Part shown: positions 9,417 to 18,052 of the stretch, one piece after another
Numbering within the stretch: position 1 is the first letter of the stretch
Layout: the number at the start of each line of letters is the position of its first letter
Assembly: GCA_029246105.1 (NCBI GenBank)
Contig: JAQWOA010000006.1
Span: forward strand, 1-64,000
DNA length: 64,000 bases
Direction: 5' to 3'
Source: Woeseiaceae bacterium
Lineage (GTDB): Bacteria > Pseudomonadota > Gammaproteobacteria > Steroidobacterales > Woeseiaceae
Position numbers and translations under genes: made by a program
Notes under the pieces: model-generated
Seen by the model: only the letters and a program-made list of their open reading frames with translations
The model's database searches: none
What the model was told of the DNA's origin: nothing

Positions 9417-10949
9417 TCACTTCAGCGGCCAAGGGTTCTTGGGATTCCAGCTGTTACTCTGCGCACTGTCGCCATAGTAGTCGCGGATTTCCTCCAATGA
9501 CTGAATGAAATCGACATGACCACCCATTGCAGTATACCGGTCTCTAGATAACGTAAATTCTATTGGCGCTACTATTGCCGGTGTCGGTACATAGCCAAAG
9601 GAATTTTCTGGCATACGTGTAACATCGACCATAATTGTGATGCCACCACCAGGCCACACATAGACCGGTGCACCACCCATGGTGACTCGTGTTAATGTCT
9701 CTTTGACAGATTGGGTTAAGCTTATTGGGTTCTCGGTGACGCCAGCGCGTAGTGATCCGCCAGCACCACCAACAAATAATACTGAGCATAGTGATGGTTC
9801 GCAGTTTTCTCGAATCCGGTCAACAACAATTTGTACAGCATCTGGCATCGCTGCCTTCACTGGCTGCAATTTTTCATCGAGAACGCAATAGATGCTTTCT
9901 TCACCCGTTGTAGTGGTCATCAATACCCGACTTCCCGAGCATGCAACATTATCATCGATTGATTCAATTATAGAAAATGGGTCATTGATGTCTGTGCCGC
10001 CCCATCCCTGACCAGGATTTGCAACGTTGAAATATCGACCGGGCGTTGAGCGGCGTCCGCGAATACGAATACCGGAGGGTTTCATTCCAAGACAACGCCC
10101 AGCCTGATGCTCTGATAGAACTCCAGTAATATGTTCGTCAATGACAATGACTTCATCTACATGGCCATGCCACTGCTCTGCGAATATGCCAATTGTTGCT
10201 GAGCCACAACCGACACGCATATGCTTTTCGGGGACACCATCAATAATGGGCGCATGTCCTGCTTGCACCACCATAGAGCAGCCTCCAGCAACGACAAGCT
10301 CAACTGGCTGACGATTGCACAGTGCCATAATGGCGTTGCAGGTTACCTTACCCTCTCGTTTGCTGCCGCCCGTGAGGTGATTAACTCCTCCAAGGGATAA
10401 CATTGGTGATCCATATTCGGTGGTCGTTACATGCCCAATGCGTTGCCCATCGCAAAGAACATCTGCTTGTTCGGCACCAAGGTGTTTATCTGTATCCAGT
10501 TTAATTTTCACGCCGCAATACGAAAAGATACCCTCACTGACCACTGTTACAGTTTCAACTTTGTCGTACTGTGTTGCTACAATAAATGGTGCTGGTTTGT
10601 AGTCGGGATAAGTTGTACCTGCACCGATGGCAGTAACGAATGTTCCTTGTTGAATCAGATTGCCGTCCCATTCGCTCGAGGAGTCTACAAACGGGACAAC
10701 CTCGCTATCGGAATCAAGTGAGTTTTCGAGAAGCACCAGCGGATCAACACGCGCGAGCTCACCTTTAACGTTGGCATAGCGCCCACAAGCTCCAGACCGC
10801 TCTGGTCTGATCCGGCAAAGTACTGGGCAGGCATCACAACGCACTATGCCATCTTTTTCACGAGCGCCGAAGCGTTCGGTCATACTGGGAATACCAGTTG
10901 GTTTGCTCGACTTCTTGTCGGCGCTGGGATTATTCTTTTCAGTCGCCAT
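9417..10949 (-). CDS. hnr: 6-hydroxynicotinate reductase (Fe-S flavoenzyme)
   Basis: Cys motif RCDACPVLCRIRPERSGACGRYANVKGELARVDPLVLLENSL; Hnr-like full length. Start set to ATG at 10949 (MATEKNNPSADKK) rather than the ORF-track start at 11111. Confidence 0.85.
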   Translation of the reverse strand: MATEKNNPSADKKSSKPTGIPSMTERFGAREKDGIVRCDACPVLCRIRPERSGACGRYANVKGELARVDPLVLLENSLDSDSEVVPFVDSSSEWDGNLIQQGTFVTAIGAGTTYPDYKPAPFIVATQYDKVETVTVVSEGIFSYCGVKIKLDTDKHLGAEQADVLCDGQRIGHVTTTEYGSPMLSLGGVNHLTGGSKREGKVTCNAIMALCNRQPVELVVAGGCSMVVQAGHAPIIDGVPEKHMRVGCGSATIGIFAEQWHGHVDEVIVIDEHITGVLSEHQAGRCLGMKPSGIRIRGRRSTPGRYFNVANPGQGWGGTDINDPFSIIESIDDNVACSGSRVLMTTTTGEESIYCVLDEKLQPVKAAMPDAVQIVVDRIRENCEPSLCSVLFVGGAGGSLRAGVTENPISLTQSVKETLTRVTMGGAPVYVWPGGGITIMVDVTRMPENSFGYVPTPAIVAPIEFTLSRDRYTAMGGHVDFIQSLEEIRDYYGDSAQSNSWNPKNPWPLK

Positions 10950-11089
10950 TACGGCCTCATAGGCTGAATTATTTATAAGTATACATATAAAAAAAACAAA
11001 CATGCTAGTACAATACGGTACGGTAATCAGCCATTTCCTCAGATATTCTGGAAAAGTACTGTTCAGTTGACATACTGCAGGTACATATA

Positions 11090-11401
11090 TTGGAATACAT
11101 AGGCACATCAATGCCTGATAGGCTTAAAGATGAATCCAAAATCGAGACATTAACCCGTATGAATTTCAAGTCTAATAAACATCAACATCGTTCATTCTGG
11201 TGGCGTGTTTGCTGCGGTATCGCGATAGCGCTCTCTGCCATAACTTTTACACCACTTGTCATCGGTGATCATGCATCTCGTATTTTTCATCTTCCTTACT
11301 TGTTAGCGGTTGGCTTAATTCTTGCGATCGCGTTTATCGCAATAACAATTGCTGGCACCTTCTTTTATCCAAAATCTCTTGATCGTGGCGACAAAAAGTG
11401 A
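11090..11401 (+). CDS. Small membrane protein (two predicted TM helices), probable partner of downstream symporter (DUF3311-like)
   Basis: Hydrophobic segments WWRVCCGIAIALSAITFTPLVI and LPYLLAVGLILAIAFIAITIAGTFFY; stop overlaps the GTG start of the next gene. Start could also be 11111 or 11159. Confidence 0.6.
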   Translation: MEYIGTSMPDRLKDESKIETLTRMNFKSNKHQHRSFWWRVCCGIAIALSAITFTPLVIGDHASRIFHLPYLLAVGLILAIAFIAITIAGTFFYPKSLDRGDKK

Positions 11402-12816
11402 GTGGGTGGATATTAGGGATTGGCACTGTATATCTTTGTATGTTGGTTACTGCTGCACTTCGCGCTCGCAAATCAAACCATTCTGACAATGATTTTCTCT
11501 TAGCTGGATCAAGTCTTGGATCGCTTGTTGGATGCTTAACGGTCGCCGCTACACTATTTAGCACATTCACGTTGATGGGTATGCCAGATCTGTTTCGTAA
11601 TCATGGCATTGGCGCCTGGATTTTTCTTGGTGTTTCTGACTGCGCACTAGCATTCGTTGCTTTGTGGTTCGGTATTAATATTCGCCGCCGAATTTCGGCG
11701 GATAACTTCAATGGATTTTCTGATTGGTTGGGACGAGCATACCGTGGCCGCCATGCGACGTATGTCTACTTGTTTGGCATTTTTGTTTTCCTGATCCCCT
11801 ATGTTGCGATTCAGATAAAAGGAGTTTCATTATTTTTGAATTCGATAATGCCGGGTGTTATGCCAAGTTGGGCCTGGTCAGTTTCAATAGTCAGTGTGAT
11901 TCTTGCTTATAGTGAATTAGGTGGCCTCAAAGCCATAATTTTTGCAGATGCTGTTCAAGGTCTGGTGTTGTTTGGTGCGACTATTGTTATTGCAATAAGT
12001 TGTGTGGCCTATTTTGGTGGTATTGGACCCATGTTTGATTCGATTGAATCGACTTCGCCGGCACTCTTATCAACCCCTGGTCCATCTGGGTTATTCACCT
12101 ATCAATTTCTCATAGCTTCATTTTTGGCCATCGCAATGATTCCGGTGACACAGCCACAAATGAGTACTCGCTTGATTATTATGCGTGATAGTTCGTCGCT
12201 TGCTCGAATGGCCGTATTACTTGCTATATTTTCTTTCGTACTCGTACTCGCAACATTGCCGATTGGTCTTTATGGCGCTGCGCTCTACCCAACTAGTGCG
12301 ACGGGGGAATTCATAGCGCAAGTCCTGGTATACGATCAATCACCGATTGTCGCTGCTGTGGTTGTAGTTGGACTGATTGCAGCTGCCATCTCAACGGCAG
12401 ACTCGCAACTGTTTGCGCTAGGGAATGAGTTACGTTCAGGTGTATCCAAACCACAATATCAATCATTGAGATTAATGCGTAGTGCAATTGTGATATTTGC
12501 GCTGTCGGCACTGGTGGTTTCATTAGTGAGCAATACACATATCGTTTTATTAGCACGAACCAGTTTTGCTGGATCAGCATTGCTCGCACCCATGATATTG
12601 TCAGCTGTTTTCTTTCCAAAGCAATTGCATCGCGCTATTCCGTTGTTGGTTGGCTTGTGTTTAATTCTATTTCTCGCATCCATTTTTGGTTTGATAGGTG
12701 ATACTTTTTGGGGGCTGCGTATGGATCTTGTGATGTTTATAGCGGTTACGTTTGGCACCGCAATAATTTTGATGTTCAAAAATCACTATTTGCCTGATGA
12801 GCGAAAATCTTCATAA
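11398..12816 (+). CDS. Sodium:solute symporter (SSS) family transporter, putative nicotinate uptake
   Basis: DNDFLLAGSSLGSLVGCLTVAATLFSTFTLMGMPDLFRNHG..., SELGGLKAIIFADAVQGLVLF, AAAISTADSQLFALGNE; substrate inferred from context. Confidence 0.8.
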   Translation: MSGWILGIGTVYLCMLVTAALRARKSNHSDNDFLLAGSSLGSLVGCLTVAATLFSTFTLMGMPDLFRNHGIGAWIFLGVSDCALAFVALWFGINIRRRISADNFNGFSDWLGRAYRGRHATYVYLFGIFVFLIPYVAIQIKGVSLFLNSIMPGVMPSWAWSVSIVSVILAYSELGGLKAIIFADAVQGLVLFGATIVIAISCVAYFGGIGPMFDSIESTSPALLSTPGPSGLFTYQFLIASFLAIAMIPVTQPQMSTRLIIMRDSSSLARMAVLLAIFSFVLVLATLPIGLYGAALYPTSATGEFIAQVLVYDQSPIVAAVVVVGLIAAAISTADSQLFALGNELRSGVSKPQYQSLRLMRSAIVIFALSALVVSLVSNTHIVLLARTSFAGSALLAPMILSAVFFPKQLHRAIPLLVGLCLILFLASIFGLIGDTFWGLRMDLVMFIAVTFGTAIILMFKNHYLPDERKSS

Positions 12817-12833
12817 GTAAGTCAGGTAAATTT

Positions 12834-13319
12834 TTAGGTTAATCGTGCTAGTAATCGTAAAAAAATCTTTTGTTCATTCATAGTCAATGGCAGAAGTGTT
12901 TCTTTAGATACCTGGTGAGCTGCAGTTTCTAGCGACTCAATTAACTCGAGTCCTTTGGTAGTTAATGTGAGTACAGATTTTCGTTTATCAATCGGATCAG
13001 TCGTTTTTTGGATAAATTGACGTTGAACTAGGCGATTCACAATACCCATAATTGTCGCGGGATCCGTATGGTTAAGTCGACCAAGTAGGTTTTGAGATAC
13101 GCGACCTTGATCACGAATTTTCACTAATGAAGTAAATTGCATTGGGGTCAGTCCGCTATCGATAAAGAGTGTCTGGAAAATACCACTTGATCGTTGATGG
13201 GCGCGCCGTAGAAGAAATCCAGCTTGCTTCTCTACTATGTACAACTGATGCTCCTCCTTTAAAGATAGCGATGGCCTCTCGTCACTGTTTTTTTTATTAA
13301 TTGCTATAGATTTGTCCAT
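12834..13319 (-). CDS. MarR family transcriptional regulator
   Basis: LTPMQFTSLVKIRDQGRVSQNLLGRLNHTDPATIMGIVNRLVQRQFIQKTTDPIDKRKSVLTLTTKG winged-helix signature. Confidence 0.9.
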   Translation of the reverse strand: MDKSIAINKKNSDERPSLSLKEEHQLYIVEKQAGFLLRRAHQRSSGIFQTLFIDSGLTPMQFTSLVKIRDQGRVSQNLLGRLNHTDPATIMGIVNRLVQRQFIQKTTDPIDKRKSVLTLTTKGLELIESLETAAHQVSKETLLPLTMNEQKIFLRLLARLT

Positions 13320-13321
13320 TG

Positions 13322-13663
13322 CTAGTCAGTATCGCCGGGCTCTTCACTAAAGTAACGCTCAAACTTATTCTCTTCATTTCGAAATTCATCGGCATCCACC
13401 GGCGATACTCCTTTTCGCGTGATATTTGGCCACATTTCAGAGTATTTCGTATTCACTTCCAGCCAAAATTGGTCCGGCGTATCTTCATCATCAGGCTTGA
13501 TCGCTTCAACTGGGCATTCGGGCTCACAGACGCCACAGTCAATACATTCATCTGGATGAATGACCAAAAAGTTTTCGCCCTCGTAAAAACAATCAACCGG
13601 GCATACCTCCACACAATCCATTAATTTGCACTTCACGCATGGATCAGTAACGATAAAAGTCAC
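13322..13663 (-). CDS. fdxA: 7Fe/8Fe-type ferredoxin
   Basis: [55 protein letters not shown]. Confidence 0.95.
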   Translation of the reverse strand: MTFIVTDPCVKCKLMDCVEVCPVDCFYEGENFLVIHPDECIDCGVCEPECPVEAIKPDDEDTPDQFWLEVNTKYSEMWPNITRKGVSPVDADEFRNEENKFERYFSEEPGDTD

Positions 13664-13751
13664 GTAAGCCTCCTTAAAATAATGACTAACTTGTGGTCAT
13701 TTTTTATACAATATTGCGGCACCAACTAGGTGACCACGAAAATCTTTACTA

Positions 13752-14588
13752 TCAGCCGACGAAAGCCCGTTCAACTACAAAACTTCCTGGGGCAGAATTA
13801 CTACCTTCTTGGAGTCCATGCTCTTTGAGCATGGAAGCCATATCTTTGTTAAACGCCATTGAGCCGCAAACCATTACTCTGGCAGTTAGTGGGTTAAATC
13901 GATTTCCGATCAATCCAAGGTCTTTAGCGAAATCACCAAGCTGTATACGGTCTGTAATTCTGCCTTGTGTTCTGAATTCACCACGCGTAACCGTTGGATA
14001 GTAAGTAAATCGATCTCGCAATAACTCTCCAAAGATCTCATCAGCATGGATTTGCTCTTCCAAAAATTCACGGTAGGCAAGTTCCTGTTCTTCCCTGACG
14101 GTATGCGTGAGAATGATTTCATCAAATTTTTCATGAGTTTCAGGATCACGTAAAACGGAAAGGAAAGGAGCCAAGCCTGTGCCAGTTCCGATCATAAATA
14201 GACGTTGACCAGACTTAAGCGCATCTGTAACCAATGTGCCGGTTGGTTTTTTGTTTAGGAACAGGTAATCACCAACTTTTAAATGCTGTAAGCGGGACGT
14301 CAGAGGTCCTTCTGGAACTTTAATTGAGAAAAATTCGAGGTGTTCTTCCCAATTGGGACTAACGATGGAATAAGCTCTTAATAGAGGACGATTGCCATCT
14401 TCAAGCCCGATCATCACAAACTCACCAGAGCGAAAGCGAAAACTATCCGGGCGCTCGATGCGAAAACTAAACAAACTATCTGTCCAATGATGCACCCAGG
14501 TTACTCGCTGTAGGAAAAGCTTTTTTGCTTCAGCTATAGCCTGCAAATCTATTAATGTTGAAGATTCTTTGGGTTTTTCTTGACTCAT
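13752..14588 (-). CDS. fpr: Ferredoxin-NADP+ reductase
   Basis: RPLLRAYSIVSPNWEEHLEFFSIKVPEGPLTSRLQ...MIGTGTGLAPFLSVLRDPETHEKFDEIILTHTVREEQELAY...CGSMAFNKDM...FVVERAFVG. Confidence 0.95.
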   Translation of the reverse strand: MSQEKPKESSTLIDLQAIAEAKKLFLQRVTWVHHWTDSLFSFRIERPDSFRFRSGEFVMIGLEDGNRPLLRAYSIVSPNWEEHLEFFSIKVPEGPLTSRLQHLKVGDYLFLNKKPTGTLVTDALKSGQRLFMIGTGTGLAPFLSVLRDPETHEKFDEIILTHTVREEQELAYREFLEEQIHADEIFGELLRDRFTYYPTVTRGEFRTQGRITDRIQLGDFAKDLGLIGNRFNPLTARVMVCGSMAFNKDMASMLKEHGLQEGSNSAPGSFVVERAFVG

Positions 14589-14604
14589 CCCAATGCCTAT
14601 ATAA

Positions 14605-14629
14605 AGTTATTTATAACTAATCATTGGTT
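14605..14629. promoter_or_regulatory. Overlapping inverted repeats upstream of fpr-fdxA-marR (candidate MarR operator/promoter)
   Basis: AGTTAT-TT-ATAACT (14605-14618, perfect) overlapping AACTAAT-C-ATTGGTT (14615-14629, one mismatched pair). Confidence 0.4.
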
Positions 14630-14889
14630 TAATAATATCATAGGCACACATACAACTTATACATTGTCGTTATTAAGCAAATAAGGGTTCAGTATTGTGA
14701 TAGTTATATACTTTGTGAAAGATGCGATTTTTCGCGCTAATAAAATTGGATATACGCATAACTAAGCGCTATGTTCTATCACGATATATATTAATTTATT
14801 TAACCTTTTAAAATTAAAGAAAAATCTTTTGAAAGGTTTTAATCTAAAAAAACTTAAATCGTTGCAATATTAATAAAGGGGAAAATTCA

Positions 14890-15945
14890 GTGAGAACAAT
14901 AAAAGGCCCCGCGATATTTCTCGCTCAGTTTGCATCGGAAGAGGCTCCGTTTAACACGCTGGACAGCATAGCGAAATGGGCCGCTGACCTTGGCTTCAAG
15001 GGTTTGCAGATTCCAACCTGGGATGAACGCCTTATTGACCTAGCACAGGCTGCTGGTAGTCGCGCTTATTGCGATGACCTGCGGGGGACGCTCGACAAAT
15101 ATGGCCTAGAGCCGACCGAGTTGTCGACGCACCTACAAGGCCAACTTGTTGCGGTACATTCCTCTTATGATACATTGTTCGATGCCTTTGCCGCCCCCCA
15201 TGTTCGTGGTAAACCTGATGCTCGGCAGAGGTGGGCGGTCGATCAACTTATGCTAGCCGCGAGAGCATCTGCCAATCTCGGACTTACTGAGCACGCCACT
15301 TTTTCTGGCGCATTGGCCTGGCCCTATATGTATCCATGGCCACAGCGACCAGCAGGCCTAGTTGAAACGGCATTCGATGAACTCGCAAATCGCTGGTTAC
15401 CGATTCTTGATGCCTTTGATGAAGCAGGCGTTGATCTTTGCTATGAAATTCACCCTGGTGAGGATTTACATGACGGAATCACATTCGAAATGTTTCTTGA
15501 GCGGGTTAATAATCATTCGCGTTGCAATATGCTATATGACCCCAGTCATTACGTGCTGCAGGCACTTAACTATGTTGACCATATCGACATTTATCATGAA
15601 CGCATCAAGATGTTTCATGTCAAGGATGCTGAACTGAATCCGACTGGTCGTCAGGGTGTTTATGGTGGCTATCAGCCGTGGATTGATCGCGTGGGACGTT
15701 TCCGTTCGCTAGGCGATGGTCAGGTTGATTTCAATGCTATATTCTCGAAGTTCGCACAATATGGTTTTACTGGCTGGGCCGTTCTCGAATGGGAATGCTG
15801 CTTGAAGCACCCTGAAGATGGAGCCCGTGAAGGCGCCAAATTTATCAGTGATCACATTATTCGAGTCACAGAGCGTGCGTTTGATGATTTCGCAGGTGCG
15901 GACATTGATGCCGATGCGAATAAATCATTATTAGGACTTTCGTAA
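14890..15945 (+). CDS. Sugar phosphate isomerase/epimerase (TIM barrel, AP_endonuc_2 family)
   Basis: LGFKGLQIPTWD...VDLCYEIHPGEDLHDG...CNMLYDPSHYVLQALNYVDHIDIYHERIKMFHVKDAE. Confidence 0.85.
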   Translation: MRTIKGPAIFLAQFASEEAPFNTLDSIAKWAADLGFKGLQIPTWDERLIDLAQAAGSRAYCDDLRGTLDKYGLEPTELSTHLQGQLVAVHSSYDTLFDAFAAPHVRGKPDARQRWAVDQLMLAARASANLGLTEHATFSGALAWPYMYPWPQRPAGLVETAFDELANRWLPILDAFDEAGVDLCYEIHPGEDLHDGITFEMFLERVNNHSRCNMLYDPSHYVLQALNYVDHIDIYHERIKMFHVKDAELNPTGRQGVYGGYQPWIDRVGRFRSLGDGQVDFNAIFSKFAQYGFTGWAVLEWECCLKHPEDGAREGAKFISDHIIRVTERAFDDFAGADIDADANKSLLGLS

Positions 15946-15956
15946 GGATTAAGGTT

Positions 15957-17117
15957 ATGGCAGAAACTTTATCAAATAGAAAAATTCGGTTGGGAATGGT
16001 AGGGGGCGGTCAGGGCTCACTTATTGGTGATGCACATCGCATAGCAGCAAGATTAGATGATGAATACGATTTTTGCGCTGGCGCATTATCATCAGACCCA
16101 GAACGCGCGATGGCGTCCGCACGAGAAATTGGCCTTCCCTTGGATAGGTCTTATGGCAGTTATGCAGAGATGGCAAGTAGTGAAGCAGCCCGCAAAGATG
16201 GTATCGATGTAGTCGCAATTGTTACACCAAATAATACGCATCATGAAATTGCTAAAGCTTTTCTTGCTGCCGGTATACACGTTATTTGTGATAAGCCGAT
16301 GACTGTAACTATTGAAGAGGCTGAGTCCCTTCAAGATGCCGCGCGAAGTGCCGGTCGGATTCTGGCAGTGACGTATAACTACACTGGATATGCAATGGTG
16401 CGAGAGGCCAGGGCCATGATTGAACGGGGTGATCTTGGCACAATCCGGATCGTACAGGTCCAGTATGCTCAGGACTGGCTAACTGAGCCAATCGAATTAG
16501 GTGGACAAAAGCAGGCCGCGTGGCGTACTGATCCAGCACAATCAGGTGTAGGCGGTACTATTACTGATATTGGTACGCATGCTTATCATCTGGCGTGCTT
16601 TGTGAGTGGTCTTAAACTTGAAGCTTTATGTGCGGACCTTACGACGTTCGTTGACGGACGTCGGCTGGATGACAATGCACATTTACTGCTTCGTTTCGCA
16701 GGTGGAGCCAAGGGCATGCTGTGGGCTAGTCAGGTCGCGGTTGGCAATGAAAATGATGTACGACTCGGTATCTATGGCGATAAAGGTGGTATTACTTGGC
16801 AGCAAGAACAACCTAATGAAATAAGCTATATGTTATTTGGCAAGCCTCGGCAAAGAATTACTCGGGGTGGCCCATCAGGCCATCCAGCTTCATCCACGAG
16901 CATTATTAGGATGCCGAACGGACATCCGGAGGGGTATCTGGAAGGATTTGCAACCATCTATAATCAAGTAGCTACTGCAATACGTGCGGCCAGTGATGGC
17001 AAAGTACTGGAAGCCAATGTCTTGTTTCCAACGGGTGATGATGGCAAATCCGGCGTTGCATTCGTCGATGCCGCTGTTCGCTCAAGCGAAGCTGGCGGCA
17101 TATGGGTTGAACTTTAG
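15957..17117 (+). CDS. Gfo/Idh/MocA family oxidoreductase
   Basis: [30 protein letters not shown]..., [52 protein letters not shown]. Confidence 0.93.
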   Translation: MAETLSNRKIRLGMVGGGQGSLIGDAHRIAARLDDEYDFCAGALSSDPERAMASAREIGLPLDRSYGSYAEMASSEAARKDGIDVVAIVTPNNTHHEIAKAFLAAGIHVICDKPMTVTIEEAESLQDAARSAGRILAVTYNYTGYAMVREARAMIERGDLGTIRIVQVQYAQDWLTEPIELGGQKQAAWRTDPAQSGVGGTITDIGTHAYHLACFVSGLKLEALCADLTTFVDGRRLDDNAHLLLRFAGGAKGMLWASQVAVGNENDVRLGIYGDKGGITWQQEQPNEISYMLFGKPRQRITRGGPSGHPASSTSIIRMPNGHPEGYLEGFATIYNQVATAIRAASDGKVLEANVLFPTGDDGKSGVAFVDAAVRSSEAGGIWVEL

Positions 17118-17173
17118 CTGAAATGGCATGCGAACATGGTGCGTATAACGGTTGAAATCTTTCAGGGGGAATT

Positions 17174-18007
17174 ATGAAACGTAGAGACTTGTTAAAGGGA
17201 ATAGCTGCGATATCGGTAAGTCCAGCATTAGCGTCGTGTGCACCGAAAGAAAAAGCACCGATTCGCATACTTGATAAGGTTGGAATCCAGCTTTATACGG
17301 TTCGTGACCGAATGGTTGATGATGTGCTTAACACGCTGACTCAGCTTGCCAGCATAGGTTATAGGGAGATGGAATTTGCCGGATATTTTGACCATAGTCC
17401 GAAAGAAATTAAGTTATTCCTGGATGATCTTGGGCTAACTTCCCCCTCAGCACACACGAACACCCAATCGATGCGTGAAACCCCTGAACAACTGATAGAG
17501 GCTGCTCTTGTTGTGGGTCATCAATATATTGTGTTGGCTGGCCTTCGGCCGGAGGAACGCATCACGCTTGACGATTATCGTCGACATGTCGATCTAATTA
17601 ATGGGTTTGCTGAGCAATGCCATGAAGCAGGACTGAAGTTTGCGTATCACAACCATGCTTATGAATTCGAGAATCTGGATGGCATACGTCCAATGGATTT
17701 ATTACTGGCTGAGACCGAGTCATCGCTCATGCAAGTTGAAATTGATTTTTATTGGGCTGTCAAAGCCGGAGTCAATCCAATTTCATATTTTGAAAAGTAT
17801 CCAGGCCGCTTCCCATTGTGTCATGTAAAGGATATGGCACCGGATGGTTCGATGGTAGATGTGGGCGCTGGTGAAATTGATTTTTCGGCATTATTAGCAG
17901 CAAGCCAATCCGGCCTTCGTCACTACTACGTTGAGCATGACTACCCAGTGGATTCGCTGGCGAGCGCTAAGAATAGTTATTCTTCTCTCTCAAAACTTGA
18001 ATTTTAA
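17174..18007 (+). CDS. Sugar phosphate isomerase/epimerase with Tat/lipoprotein-like leader
   Basis: MKRRDLLKGIAAISVSPALASCAPKE (RRxLLK motif, LASC lipobox), then TIM-barrel motifs IGYREMEFAGYF..., FAYHNHAYEFENLDG, PLCHVKDMAPDG. Confidence 0.85.
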   Translation: MKRRDLLKGIAAISVSPALASCAPKEKAPIRILDKVGIQLYTVRDRMVDDVLNTLTQLASIGYREMEFAGYFDHSPKEIKLFLDDLGLTSPSAHTNTQSMRETPEQLIEAALVVGHQYIVLAGLRPEERITLDDYRRHVDLINGFAEQCHEAGLKFAYHNHAYEFENLDGIRPMDLLLAETESSLMQVEIDFYWAVKAGVNPISYFEKYPGRFPLCHVKDMAPDGSMVDVGAGEIDFSALLAASQSGLRHYYVEHDYPVDSLASAKNSYSSLSKLEF

Positions 18008-18052
18008 TGATGCAGGGTCTGATCACCTTGTTCCAATATTTGAGGCACTGAT

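Noticed and set aside
10950-11111. 54-residue N-terminal extension of the hnr ORF in the track (MMCLCIPIYV...)
   Set aside because: Hydrophobic, Cys-rich, runs through the divergent promoter and overlaps the + strand ORF at 11090; MATEKNNPSADKK at 10949 is the natural start.
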